Below, one piece after another: positions 55,405 through 64,000 of a stretch of 64,000 nt of DNA (positions are counted from its first letter, which is position 1; each line of letters opens with the position of its first letter). Source of the stretch: Sphingomonadaceae bacterium (GTDB lineage: Bacteria > Pseudomonadota > Alphaproteobacteria > Sphingomonadales > Sphingomonadaceae). The translations under genes and the position numbers were made by a program. The stretch is taken from NCBI GenBank assembly GCA_020850455.1, contig JADZEQ010000008.1, positions 98,772-162,771 on the forward strand, given 5' to 3'. Under the pieces are notes generated by a model. That model saw only the letters and a list, made by a program, of their open reading frames with translations, was not told where the DNA came from and made no database searches.

Positions 55405-56312
55405 GCGGCGTCGCCAACACCATTTTTCTGCCGCCCGCAGAAGCGTTGCGCCCCTATCTTTCGACCTATTATTTCACCGCCATCGCACCAAGCGACGGCG
55501 ACGAGTTGTACGACCTGCTCAACCCGGAATGGGCGAGCGTGCGGTTCCGCTGGACCGGCGAAATGCGCGGCAGCGTGCAACCGGACGCGCTGCATGACAT
55601 TGCGCCTGCCCATTTCGTCGGGCCGACAACGCGCGCTGGCCCCTTTGCCAGCCGGGGCGCCCGGGTGGCGAGCATCGGCTTCCTGCCACGCGGCTGGAAC
55701 GCCTTCATGCGCGAAAGCGCGCATGGCTGGGCCAACCGCGTCGATGCGGCAAGCGCGCTGGCGACTATCATCGATTTTGGTGCCATGGCCAATGCCATCG
55801 ATACAATCGCGGCCCAATCGGTCGATGATGTGGCGTCAATGGCCGCCTGTTTCGATAATATCCTGCTGGCTGCGCTCGATGCGCATCCCCCCTCTACCAC
55901 AGAGGATGCGCGAATCGCCGCCGCGCACAAAGCGTTGATCGACCCCGCCACCGCGTCGGTGCGCGATCTGGCGGATGCACTGCAGATATCCGAACGGCAG
56001 TTGCACCGCCTGTCCGTGCGTGCCTTTGGCTTTGCGCCCAAGCCGCTGCTGCGTCGGCAGCGATTCTTGCGCACGCTCGACGTCATCATGCGCGATGGCG
56101 CGCGCAACTGGTCGAGCGCGCTTGACGGACAATATTATGATCAATCGCATTTCAACCGCGACTTTCGCGCCTTTTTCGGCATGACCCCCGAACAATATCG
56201 CCAGATGCCACATCCGGTTATCGCCGCTGCGGCTGCCGCGCGCATCAGGGCATTGGGTGCGCCACTCCAAGCCCTGCATCTGTCGGGCGAACCCATAGCC
56301 CACGACGATTGA
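55389..56312 (+). CDS. AraC family transcriptional regulator
   Basis: The 307-residue protein has an N-terminal sensory region (about 1-180) beginning TIFLPPAEALRPYLSTYYF and a C-terminal AraC double helix-turn-helix. The first helix pair is in VRDLADALQISERQLHRLSV, the second in YYDQSHFNRDFRAFFGMTPE. The ligand and targets are unknown. The start lies inside the hisN 3' end. Confidence 0.88.
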   Translation: MHALVSGVANTIFLPPAEALRPYLSTYYFTAIAPSDGDELYDLLNPEWASVRFRWTGEMRGSVQPDALHDIAPAHFVGPTTRAGPFASRGARVASIGFLPRGWNAFMRESAHGWANRVDAASALATIIDFGAMANAIDTIAAQSVDDVASMAACFDNILLAALDAHPPSTTEDARIAAAHKALIDPATASVRDLADALQISERQLHRLSVRAFGFAPKPLLRRQRFLRTLDVIMRDGARNWSSALDGQYYDQSHFNRDFRAFFGMTPEQYRQMPHPVIAAAAAARIRALGAPLQALHLSGEPIAHDD

Positions 56313-56453
56313 GCCCAATATTATTGGCTGTGCGCTTGCTTTTGCGGGCCGTTGCCGCTAGGCGCGCGGCTTCGCTTGCGATTTTCCCATGACTCGACTG
56401 GCCACAAGGGCTGCCACGGCGGGTCAAATCGCTTGGAATATAAGGAGATGAAA

Positions 56454-56657
56454 ATGCCCAAGCTCAAGACCAAGAGCGGTGTGAAGAAACGCTTCAAATT
56501 CACCGCCACCGGCAAGGTAAAGCATGGCGTCGCTGGCAAGCGCCACCGCCTGATCAGCCACAATGCCAAATATATTCGCACCAATCGCGGCACTAGCGTG
56601 CTGAGCGACGCCGACACCGCCCATGTGCGCCTCTGGGCGCCCTATGGCCTGAAATAA
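56454..56657 (+). CDS. rpmI: 50S ribosomal protein L35
   Basis: The 67-residue protein starts [20 protein letters not shown] and is rich in Lys/Arg, the bL35 pattern. AAGGAG stands upstream of the ATG at 56454. It heads the rpmI-rplT pair with pheST downstream; infC is not directly upstream here. The 141-bp gap before it contains only a weak stem near 56312-56329. Confidence 0.97.
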   Translation: MPKLKTKSGVKKRFKFTATGKVKHGVAGKRHRLISHNAKYIRTNRGTSVLSDADTAHVRLWAPYGLK

Positions 56658-56671
56658 GGGGGCGCTGAACC

Positions 56672-57037
56672 ATGGCACGCGTCAAACGGGGTGTAACCAC
56701 CCGCGCCAAGCACAATAATATCCTGAGCCAAGCCAAGGGCTATTATGGTCGCCGCAAGAACACCATCCGCATCGCGCGGCAGGCGGTCGAAAAGGCCGGC
56801 CAATATGCCTATCGCGACCGCAAGGTAAAAAAGCGGAACTTCCGCGCCCTTTGGATCCAGCGCATCAATGCGGCGGTCCGCGCAGAGGGCCTCACCTATT
56901 CGCAATTCATGCACGGCGTGAAGCTGGCGGGCATCGAACTCGACCGCAAGATTATGGCGGACCTCGCCATGAACGAAGCAGCGACGTTTAGCGCCATCAT
57001 CGCGCAGGCCAAGGGTGCTTTGCCAGCGACGGCATAA
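56672..57037 (+). CDS. rplT: 50S ribosomal protein L20
   Basis: The 121-residue protein begins [20 protein letters not shown] and contains [20 protein letters not shown] and [20 protein letters not shown], the bL20 pattern. It is an early large-subunit assembly protein. It follows rpmI by 14 bp. Confidence 0.98.
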   Translation: MARVKRGVTTRAKHNNILSQAKGYYGRRKNTIRIARQAVEKAGQYAYRDRKVKKRNFRALWIQRINAAVRAEGLTYSQFMHGVKLAGIELDRKIMADLAMNEAATFSAIIAQAKGALPATA

Positions 57038-57058
57038 GTCCACATCTTGGGTAAATGC

Positions 57059-57102
57059 GCATATGGGCGTGGGCGGCGTATAGGCCGTTCGCGCCCATAT
57101 GC
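57059..57102 (+). repeat. Stem-loop in the rplT-pheS gap
   Basis: GCATATGGGCG (57059-57069) and CGCCCATATGC (57092-57102) form a perfect 11-bp stem with an inner CGGC/GCCG pair. A third copy, GCATATGGG, begins at 57101 and could compete for pairing. There is no T-run, so attenuation or mRNA processing before pheST is possible. Confidence 0.55.
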
Positions 57103-57116
57103 ATATGGGGCGGTGC

Positions 57117-57136
57117 GTCCGGGTCATTGCCCGGAC
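57117..57136 (+). repeat. Second stem-loop before pheS
   Basis: GTCCGGG (57117-57123) pairs with CCCGGAC (57130-57136) over a 6-base loop, ending 20 bases before the pheS start. It could affect ribosome access. Confidence 0.5.
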
Positions 57137-57156
57137 AGGCAACAGGCACAAGGACC

Positions 57157-58257
57157 ATGGGGCAGATGGATTTAGAGGCATTGGCAAGCGAGATTCTGGC
57201 CGCCGTCGATGCGGCAAGCGCGCTCGACACGCTCGATGCGGTGCGCGTTGCCGCGCTCGGCAAACAGGGCAGTGTTTCGGCCTTGCTTAAATCGCTCGGC
57301 GCAATGAGCCCCGATGAACGGCAGCAAAAGGGCCCCGCCATCCATGCGCTGCGCGAACAGGTGAGCGACGCGTTGGCGGGTAAAAAATCCGCGCTAGAGG
57401 CCGCTGCGCTCAATGCCCAGCTTGCCGCCGATGCCCTCGACATGAGCCTGCCGGCACGGGCGGAACCGCGCGGCAGCATCCACCCCGTCAGTCAGGTGAT
57501 GGACGAACTGGCGGAAATTTTTGCTGATCTGGGCTTTGCGGTCGCCGAAGGGCCGGAAATAGAGGATGATTGGCATAATTTCACCGCGCTCAACATTCCG
57601 CCGACCCACCCGGCGCGCGCGATGCACGACACATTTTATTTCCCCGATGCAGGCGACGGTACGCCCGCCAAATTGCTGCGCACCCACACGTCACCGGTGC
57701 AAATCCGCACAATGATGGCGGGGGAACCGCCGATCCGCATCATTGCGCCGGGGCGGGTTTATCGCTGCGATTCGGATGCGACACACACGCCGATGTTCCA
57801 CCAGATCGAGGGGCTGGTGATCGACAAAAATATCCATATGGGGCATTTGAAATGGACGCTGGAAACATTTTTGAAGGCGTTTTTTGAAACCGACGATATC
57901 GTCCTGCGCCTGCGCCCCAGCTATTTCCCCTTCACCGAACCATCGGCAGAGGTGGATGTCGGCTATCGGCAGGAAAAGGGGCGACGCATCGTCGGCGGCC
58001 ATGGCGATGATGCCGGGCACGCATGGATGGAATTATTGGGCAGCGGCATGGTCAATGCCCGCGTCATCGAAAATTGCGGGCTCGACCCCAATGTCTGGCA
58101 GGGTTTTGCCTTTGGGGTCGGTGTCGACCGGCTCGCCATGCTCAAATATGGGATGGATGATTTGCGTGCATTTTTTGACGGCGATGTGCGCTGGCTGGCC
58201 CATTATGGCTTTGCGCCGCTCGCCCAACCGACGTTGAGCGGGGGGATTTCGGCATGA
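57157..58257 (+). CDS. pheS: Phenylalanine--tRNA ligase alpha subunit
   Basis: The 366-residue class II synthetase subunit has an N-terminal coiled coil. The catalytic core has [14 protein letters not shown], the motif 2 region [15 protein letters not shown] through [20 protein letters not shown], and motif 3 [14 protein letters not shown]. The start is 57157 or 57166. AAGGA precedes the first at short distance. The frame is open upstream to 57055 without good support. The stop overlaps pheT by ATGA. Confidence 0.95.
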   Translation: MGQMDLEALASEILAAVDAASALDTLDAVRVAALGKQGSVSALLKSLGAMSPDERQQKGPAIHALREQVSDALAGKKSALEAAALNAQLAADALDMSLPARAEPRGSIHPVSQVMDELAEIFADLGFAVAEGPEIEDDWHNFTALNIPPTHPARAMHDTFYFPDAGDGTPAKLLRTHTSPVQIRTMMAGEPPIRIIAPGRVYRCDSDATHTPMFHQIEGLVIDKNIHMGHLKWTLETFLKAFFETDDIVLRLRPSYFPFTEPSAEVDVGYRQEKGRRIVGGHGDDAGHAWMELLGSGMVNARVIENCGLDPNVWQGFAFGVGVDRLAMLKYGMDDLRAFFDGDVRWLAHYGFAPLAQPTLSGGISA

Positions 58258-60614
58258 AGTTCGCCCTGTCATCGCTCCACCAATTCCTCGACGGCGATTT
58301 CACGCTGGATGATGTTACCGCAGCGCTCAACCGCATCGGGCATGAGGTGGAGGGGGTAGAAAATCCCGCCGAACGGCTCGCGGGTTTTCGTGTCGCGCGC
58401 GTCATCAGCGCCGAACGCCATGCAGAAGCTGACCGGTTGCAAGTCCTGTCGGTCGACACGGGCGATGGCGCACCCTTGCAGGTCGTATGCGGCGCACCCA
58501 ATGCCCGCGCAGGTTTGGTTGGCGTCTTGGGCCTGCCCGGCGCCATTGTCCCCGCCAATGGCATGGAGCTCAAAACCTCCGCCATCCGCGGTGTCACCTC
58601 CAATGGCATGATGTGTTCATCGCGCGAACTGGAATTGGGCGATGATCATGACGGCATCATCGAACTGCCCGCCGATGCGCCGGTCGGCATGGCTTTTGCC
58701 GATTATAGCGATGCCAATGACCCGATCATCGACGTCGCCATCACCCCCAACCGGCAGGATTGCATGGGCGTCATGGGCATTGCCCGCGACTTGGCTGCCG
58801 CCGGGCTTGGCCATTTCAAGCCGGTCAGCGCACCCGATATCCTAGGCACCTTCGCTTGCCCCATCGCCATTCGTACCGACGATGTGGCGGGTTGCCCAGC
58901 CTTTTACGGCCGGGTGATCCGTGGTGTCCGCAACGGCCCCTCCCCGGCATGGTTGCAAAAATGGCTGAAAGCGGCGGGGCAACGACCGATTTCGGCATTG
59001 GTCGATTGCACCAATTATCTGATGCTCGCTTATGGCCGCCCGGCGCACGCCTATGACCTTGGCAAATTGTCGGGCGCGGTGCGTGCGCGGCGCGCCACGG
59101 ATGGCGAAATAGCGCAAGCGCTCAACGGCAAATCCTATATGCTCGACGCCAGCATGACCGTCATCGCAGATGATGCGGGGGTCCATGACATAGCGGGCAT
59201 CATGGGCGGCGAAGATTCAGGTTGCAGCGATGCAACGCGCGATGTCCTTCTCGAAATCGCCTATTTCACACCCGAAAATATTGCGCTGACCGGGCAGAAG
59301 CTCGGCCTCGCCAGCGATGCGCGCAGCCGCTTTGAGCGCGGGGTCGACCCGGCCTTCCTCGACAATGGGTTGGCGCTGCTCACCGACCTTATCCTCAATT
59401 GTTGCGGCGGGGAGGCGAGTGAAATTGTCCGCGCGGGAAGCCCGCCGATAGCCACACGTCATATCGCTTATGATCCGGCCCGTTGTGCGGCGCTCGGCGG
59501 CATGACGGTCACCCTCGAACGCCAGCGGGCGATTTTGCATTCGCTGGGTTTTGGCGTCGGCGACGATTGGCAGGTCGCCATCCCGAGTTGGCGGCGGGAC
59601 ATCGACGGACCCGCCGACTTGGTAGAGGAAGTGACCCGCATCATCGGTTTTGATGCGATTGCATCGGTGCCCTTGCCGCGCGCGCCCGGCGTGGCCAAGC
59701 CGACCGCGACGCCCGCGCAAATCACCGAACGACGTGTGCGTCGAGCGGCGGCGGCGCTGGGCTTTGCCGAAGCGGTAACGTGGAGCTTCATCAGCACCGC
59801 CGAAGCGGCGCGCGTCGGGGGTGGTGCCCATAGCCTTGCCAACCCGATGAGCGAGGATTTGCGCGTCATGCGCCCGTCGCTTCTTCCCGGCCTGCTCTCC
59901 GCCGCCGCACGCAACATGCATCGCGGCGCGGCAAGCATCCGCCTGTTCGAACTGGGGCGGCGCTATCTGACCGATGGGGAGCACCCGACCCTCACGCTCC
60001 TCATGACGGGTGACGCCGACGCACGCAGCTGGGACGGCGGGAAGGCGCGGGCCTTTGGACCATTTGATGCCAAGGCGGCGGCGCAAAGCCTGCTCCACGC
60101 CGTGGGCGCGCCAGTCGACAAATTGCTGCTGATGGGCGTGGATGGCGAAGGCATCTGGCATCCCGGCCAATCGCTGTCGTTGCGGCTGGGGCCCAAGGCA
60201 ATACTCGCCGAAGCGGGGGCGCTCCACCCCGCGCTGACCCGCGCATTTGACCTTTCGGGGCCGGTGATGGCGGTCAACATCTACCTCGACGCGCTGCCCG
60301 CCAAACGTGCCAGCGGCCCTGCGCGCGACGCCTTTGCACCGCCCACGCTGCAGAGCGTGACGCGCGATTTTGCCTTCATCGTTCCCCATGATTTCGTGGC
60401 GGGCGACCTCGTGCGCGCGGTTCGGGGTGCGGACAAGGCCAATATCGTCGCAGCGCGGATTTTTGACCGCTTTGCCAAGGACGGACAAACCAGCCTCGCG
60501 GTCGAAGTAAGCTTGCAGCCCATCGACAAAAGCTATGATGAGGCAGCGTTAAAGGCAATCAGCGACAAGGTGGTGGCCGCCGCTGCCAAGATCGGCGCGG
60601 TGTTGCGCGGCTGA
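58254..60614 (+). CDS. pheT: Phenylalanine--tRNA ligase beta subunit
   Basis: The 786-residue subunit has an N-terminal tRNA-binding OB domain (about 40-150, [16 protein letters not shown]). B3/B4 editing and B5 domains follow ([14 protein letters not shown]), then a catalytic-like core, and a C-terminal ferredoxin-fold anticodon domain ([13 protein letters not shown]). It pairs with PheS as an alpha2-beta2 enzyme. It is coupled to pheS by ATGA. Confidence 0.97.
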   Translation: MKFALSSLHQFLDGDFTLDDVTAALNRIGHEVEGVENPAERLAGFRVARVISAERHAEADRLQVLSVDTGDGAPLQVVCGAPNARAGLVGVLGLPGAIVPANGMELKTSAIRGVTSNGMMCSSRELELGDDHDGIIELPADAPVGMAFADYSDANDPIIDVAITPNRQDCMGVMGIARDLAAAGLGHFKPVSAPDILGTFACPIAIRTDDVAGCPAFYGRVIRGVRNGPSPAWLQKWLKAAGQRPISALVDCTNYLMLAYGRPAHAYDLGKLSGAVRARRATDGEIAQALNGKSYMLDASMTVIADDAGVHDIAGIMGGEDSGCSDATRDVLLEIAYFTPENIALTGQKLGLASDARSRFERGVDPAFLDNGLALLTDLILNCCGGEASEIVRAGSPPIATRHIAYDPARCAALGGMTVTLERQRAILHSLGFGVGDDWQVAIPSWRRDIDGPADLVEEVTRIIGFDAIASVPLPRAPGVAKPTATPAQITERRVRRAAAALGFAEAVTWSFISTAEAARVGGGAHSLANPMSEDLRVMRPSLLPGLLSAAARNMHRGAASIRLFELGRRYLTDGEHPTLTLLMTGDADARSWDGGKARAFGPFDAKAAAQSLLHAVGAPVDKLLLMGVDGEGIWHPGQSLSLRLGPKAILAEAGALHPALTRAFDLSGPVMAVNIYLDALPAKRASGPARDAFAPPTLQSVTRDFAFIVPHDFVAGDLVRAVRGADKANIVAARIFDRFAKDGQTSLAVEVSLQPIDKSYDEAALKAISDKVVAAAAKIGAVLRG

Positions 60615-60616
60615 CC

Positions 60617-62179
60617 ATGACACTTAATCGACGTACTTTCGCGATTATCGCGCACCCCGACGCGGGCAAAACCACGCTGACCGAAAAATTGCTGATGGCG
60701 GGCGGCGCCATCCATCTGGCGGGTGAAGTTAAGGCACGCGGCGCAGCGCGCCGTGCCCGTTCGGACTGGATGAAGATCGAGCAGCAGCGCGGCATTTCGG
60801 TGACGTCCAGCGTCATGACCTTTGAACGCGATGGCCTCGTCTTCAATCTGCTCGACACCCCGGGGCATGAGGATTTTTCCGAGGACACATATCGCACATT
60901 AACAGCGGTCGATTCGGCGATCATGGTGATCGACGCCGCCAAAGGGATTGAGCCGCAAACACTCAAATTATTTGAGGTTTGCCGCCTGCGCGACGTCCCC
61001 ATCATCACCTTTGTCAACAAGGTGGACCGTGAAGGGCGCGATGGCTTTGCCACGCTGGATGAGGTGGCCGACCGGCTGGCGCTCGACGTTTGCCCGATGA
61101 ACTGGCCGGTCGGTATGGGCGGCACCTTTGAAGGCCTCTATGATTTTGGCGCGCGCACCCTGTCGCGGCCGGAGGGGGCATCGCGCGAATTTCTGGGCGA
61201 TGTGACACAGCATGCCGGGATCGACGCCGACACGCTGGCACCGCTGCTCAGCGCAGATGGCCTGCACCAGCTGCGCGAACAGGGCGGCCTTGCCGAAATG
61301 GGCTATCCCGCCTTTGACGATGTCGCTTATCGCGCGGGACATTTGACCCCGGTGTGGTTCGGTTCGGCGTTAAAACAATTTGGCATCGGCGAATTGCTCA
61401 ATGCCATTGCCCATCATGCACCACCACCGCGTCCGCAGCCATCGGACCGGGGGGATATTGCGCCCGACGGGCGCGAAGTTGCGGGCTTTATCTTCAAGGT
61501 GCAGGCCAATATGGACCCGCAGCACCGCGACCGCATCGCCTTTATGCGCCTGGTTTCGGGCGAGTTTAAGCGCGGGATGAAATTGACCCCGTCGGGTTCG
61601 GGTAAGCCGATTGCGGTGCATTCGCCCATCCTGTTTTTTGCACGCGAACGCGAAATTGCCGACACCGCCGAACCGGGCGATATCATCGGCATCCCCAACC
61701 ATGGCACATTGCGCGTGGGGGACAGTTTGACCGAAAAAACGCCGCTGCGCTTTACTGGCCTGCCCAATTTCGCACCGGAAATATTGCGCCGCGTTGCATT
61801 AAAAGACCCAACCAAGACCAAGCAGTTGCGCAAGGCGCTCGACGATTTGAGTGAGGAAGGGGTGATTCAGGTCTTTACCCCCGAAGTCGGCGCACAATTA
61901 ATTGTCGGCGTGGTCGGCCAATTGCAACTCGACGTGCTGATCGCAAGGCTGGATGCGGAGTACAAGGTTGCCGCCAGTCTTGAGGCTTCGCCCTTTGACA
62001 CCGCGCGCTGGATCAGCGGGCCTACCAGCGCCATCGACCAATTCGCCAGCTTCAATCGTGGCAATATGGCGCGCGACCGCGACGACAACCCTGTCTTCCT
62101 TGCCAAATCAGCGTGGGATGTCGGCTATCAAGCCGAACGCCACCCCGACATTATCTTTTTGGCGACCAAGGAACGCTGA
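60617..62179 (+). CDS. prfC: Peptide chain release factor 3
   Basis: The 520-residue translational GTPase has G1 AHPDAGKTTLTEKLL, a switch region with EQQRGISVTSSVM, G3 DTPGHEDFSEDTYR and G4 FVNKVDRE. The C-terminal domain has LQLDVLIARLDAEYKV. RF3 recycles RF1/RF2 after termination. It starts 2 bp after pheT, so it probably shares the pheST transcript. Confidence 0.96.
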   Translation: MTLNRRTFAIIAHPDAGKTTLTEKLLMAGGAIHLAGEVKARGAARRARSDWMKIEQQRGISVTSSVMTFERDGLVFNLLDTPGHEDFSEDTYRTLTAVDSAIMVIDAAKGIEPQTLKLFEVCRLRDVPIITFVNKVDREGRDGFATLDEVADRLALDVCPMNWPVGMGGTFEGLYDFGARTLSRPEGASREFLGDVTQHAGIDADTLAPLLSADGLHQLREQGGLAEMGYPAFDDVAYRAGHLTPVWFGSALKQFGIGELLNAIAHHAPPPRPQPSDRGDIAPDGREVAGFIFKVQANMDPQHRDRIAFMRLVSGEFKRGMKLTPSGSGKPIAVHSPILFFAREREIADTAEPGDIIGIPNHGTLRVGDSLTEKTPLRFTGLPNFAPEILRRVALKDPTKTKQLRKALDDLSEEGVIQVFTPEVGAQLIVGVVGQLQLDVLIARLDAEYKVAASLEASPFDTARWISGPTSAIDQFASFNRGNMARDRDDNPVFLAKSAWDVGYQAERHPDIIFLATKER

Positions 62180-62184
62180 ACAAA

Positions 62185-62214
62185 AAGGGGGGAGCAGAAT
62201 GACTGCCCCCCCTT
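62185..62214. terminator. Terminator hairpin between prfC and the TonB receptor gene
   Basis: The stem 62185-62197 pairs with 62203-62214 (12 bp, one bulged A, 5-base loop). An A-run lies on the left, giving a T-run on the minus strand. It lies between convergent stops and probably ends the leftward receptor transcript; on the plus strand the T-run is short. Confidence 0.65.
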
Positions 62215-62249
62215 GGGCGGACCTTTGCAGCCCGCCACTTTGTCATGGT

Positions 62250-64000
62250 TTAGAAGTTAAACGTCGCCGTCACAAAGATCTGGCGCGGGTTGCCATAGAA
62301 TGCGGTCAGCGTCCCTTCGCGGCCGAGCGATGGTATGGGCAAGCCATTGCCGCCCAGTGTCGGCACACCCGTCGTCGCATTGCCTGCAATAAAGCTGTAA
62401 CCCGATGTGCGATATTGCTTGTCGGTCAAATTCTTGCCGTAAAGGCCGATCGACCAGCGATCATTGGGGGCATTATATACGATGCTGGCATCCCACAGCG
62501 CATAGCCCGGCTGATCAATATAGGGGCTGGGAATTTCAAACTGATAGGTGCGGCTGCGGTAGGACAGCGTCGTGCCGAGGTTGAGCCGCCCAGCGCCAAG
62601 CGGGGTATTATAGGCTAAAGTCCCGCTCGCCGTCCATTCGGGCGTATTCTGCACCTGCCGGAAGGGGGCAACATCGGTCGGCACACCGCCGATATTGGTA
62701 ACATAGCGGTCAAACTGCGCGTCGATATAGCCCAGCGACCCCATGAAGTTCAGCCGGTCATCGGGGCTCATCAAACCATAGCCCAGCCGGGCATTCCATT
62801 CCAGTTCCAACCCCTTGAAGGTTGCCTTACCGGCGTTGGAGGTGACCCCGCAGAAGCTGGGTAAACCGGCAACGGTGCAGGCGACCGAACCGGGGATCTG
62901 GATGTCGGTATAATTGGCATAGAAACCGGCGAGCGCGATATAGAGCCCGTCGAGCACATTGCCTTTATAGCCCAATTCATAGCTATCGACCCGTTCGGGG
63001 CGGAAGCTCAGGAAAGTGGCGACTTCGCTATCTTCGCGAATACCATTGCCGTTAAGGTCGGGCGCATTGGCCCCAACCCCACGCGGGTCAAAACCGCCGC
63101 CCTTGAAGCCTTGGGAGAAGGTCGCGTAAATATTATGATTGCGATTGGGCTGGTAAGAAACGGTGACGCGCGGCGTGAACGCCTGAAAATCGCGCGAACC
63201 TGCAAAGTTGGTGCTCGCCGCACCAAAGGGAATACCCGCCCCGCCAAAGAAGGGCGAACCACCACCCAGATAATTTTGCCGCAAAATGTCGGCGCGCCGT
63301 TCATCCCATGTGTAACGGCCGCCCAACGTCAGGCTGAATTGATCGGTGAAATCATAGGTGAATTCACCAAAAATGGCATAGGTTTCGGTATCCACCTCTG
63401 CATCGGTAAAGGCGGTCAACCCGGCAAAGGTGGTGAACAAGCGCACGTCAAAGGCTGTGCGCGAGCGGGCGTCGAGATAGTAAAAGCCGACCAGCCCCGA
63501 CAATGGCCCCGCATCGACGAGCAATTGCACTTCCTGACTGATCTGTTCGTTGAAATAGACGCCGGGGACATCGACATCGACCGCTGGCAGCGCGTCAAAA
63601 TCAATCGGCGTATAGCTGTTGTCCTTGCGCCACGCGCTGATCGACCGCAGCGTCAAGGCATCGGACAGGTCGATGGAGACGTTGAGCGCCGCGCCATAGG
63701 CTTCGATTTTTTGGTCGGGATCACTGAGCGCGCCGCGCGTGTCATATACGTCGCTGAGCACCGGCGCACCCGATTGCAAGCCGGGGATGATACGGTGGCC
63801 ACCACGCGGGTCGCTATTGTCGCGCGTATAATCACCCGTCAGACGGATCGAAACGGGTTCGCCATAGCCACCCAGTTCGAGCGTGCCGCGTGCAGCCCAA
63901 ATATCCTTGTTATAATTTTCATCACCGGTGGTGAGGTTGTCGCCAAAACCACCGCGCGACAGGCGGGCAAAGCTGAAACCAGCGCGAAATATGTCGCCAA
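62250..64000 (-). CDS. TonB-dependent receptor, C-terminal part (5' end outside window)
   Basis: The frame is open from the right edge to a stop at 62250, giving about 583 codons of beta-barrel. It shows alternating strands such as FTYDFTDQFSLTLGGRYTWD, FTPRVTVSYQPNRNHNIYAT and SQGFKGGGFDPRG, and ends in QIFVTATFNF with the terminal Phe needed for outer-membrane insertion. The ligand is unknown. The SQGFKGGGF strand is common in receptors for large organic ligands in sphingomonads. The plug and TonB box lie outside the window. Confidence 0.92.
   Translation of the reverse strand, partial: GDIFRAGFSFARLSRGGFGDNLTTGDENYNKDIWAARGTLELGGYGEPVSIRLTGDYTRDNSDPRGGHRIIPGLQSGAPVLSDVYDTRGALSDPDQKIEAYGAALNVSIDLSDALTLRSISAWRKDNSYTPIDFDALPAVDVDVPGVYFNEQISQEVQLLVDAGPLSGLVGFYYLDARSRTAFDVRLFTTFAGLTAFTDAEVDTETYAIFGEFTYDFTDQFSLTLGGRYTWDERRADILRQNYLGGGSPFFGGAGIPFGAASTNFAGSRDFQAFTPRVTVSYQPNRNHNIYATFSQGFKGGGFDPRGVGANAPDLNGNGIREDSEVATFLSFRPERVDSYELGYKGNVLDGLYIALAGFYANYTDIQIPGSVACTVAGLPSFCGVTSNAGKATFKGLELEWNARLGYGLMSPDDRLNFMGSLGYIDAQFDRYVTNIGGVPTDVAPFRQVQNTPEWTASGTLAYNTPLGAGRLNLGTTLSYRSRTYQFEIPSPYIDQPGYALWDASIVYNAPNDRWSIGLYGKNLTDKQYRTSGYSFIAGNATTGVPTLGGNGLPIPSLGREGTLTAFYGNPRQIFVTATFNF

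Noticed and set aside
56312..56329. Terminator after the AraC gene
   Set aside because: The stem is only 7 bp with a bulge and the following T content is low; too weak to list.
57055..57156. Upstream in-frame extension of pheS starting MRIWAWAAY
   Set aside because: PheS has its normal length from 57157; the extension lies over two hairpins and has no ribosome site. A stop codon expected for a leader peptide is missing.

Overview
The window looks like a piece of a GC-rich chromosome from a Sphingomonadales alphaproteobacterium (Sphingopyxis/Sphingorhabdus-like; this placement is inference from gene content). Pointers are a class I PHA synthase next to an Ala/Lys-rich phasin, an aa3 oxidase operon with CtaG, DUF983, SURF1 and ThrC in a row, a spinster-type MFS permease, a TonB receptor ending in Phe, and dense gene packing with ATGA-type overlaps. 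No rRNA, tRNA, insertion sequence, prophage, integrase or CRISPR array was seen. The region reads as core genome, with a few lineage-specific proteins of unknown function.

Layout: 1-6.1 kb holds the phaC 3' end, phasin, clpS, murA, a GST, an orphan ExbD, a BI-1 family protein and thpR. 6.2-10.2 kb holds an MFS permease, two exported proteins (CHRD domain; Cu/Zn SOD lipoprotein) and UDP-glucose dehydrogenase. 10.4-13 kb is a leftward tonB-exbB-exbD-exbD operon. 13.3-19.8 kb holds a secreted unknown, hom, glpX, a candidate permuted papain-like protein, an SDR, phhB and ccmAB. 19.8-28.6 kb is one long leftward block: coxB-ctaD-ctaB-small membrane protein-ctaG-ctaE-DUF983-SURF1-thrC-methyltransferase. 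28.7-32.6 kb is a rightward, translationally coupled pyrE-pdxJ-acpS-lepB set followed by an AI-2E family permease.

32.6-38.3 kb holds a membrane-anchored FKBP, rpsU, a 1015-residue VIT/VWA/TPR/DUF2135-like exported protein, a sigma-54 activator without a sensor domain, and a small lipoprotein. 38.3-47 kb holds maeB, mutS, glnD and a mitofilin-like membrane protein. 47-52.3 kb holds hemDC (leftward) and tsaD-gpsA-flippase (rightward). 52.3-56.3 kb holds a PfkB kinase, an EI24 protein, a lipoprotein, a hisN-type phosphatase and an AraC regulator. 56.4-62.2 kb holds rpmI-rplT, pheST and prfC. The last 1.75 kb is the C-terminal part of a TonB-dependent receptor.

Functional links: the cox block and ccmAB both serve respiration (oxidase assembly, haem export for cytochrome c). 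The TonB operon would energise receptors such as the one at the right edge. phaC-phaP form a carbon-storage unit. hom and thrC are two steps of threonine synthesis at separate loci. No clear new multi-gene system is visible. The most unusual items are a TonB-box-like EIIVTGT motif inside the VIT/VWA protein, an orphan ExbD that matches the operon's second ExbD, a small exported protein with an NCxHF motif, paired inverted candidate PhaR operators before the phasin, and strongly structured intergenic RNA after the VIT gene and before pheST.
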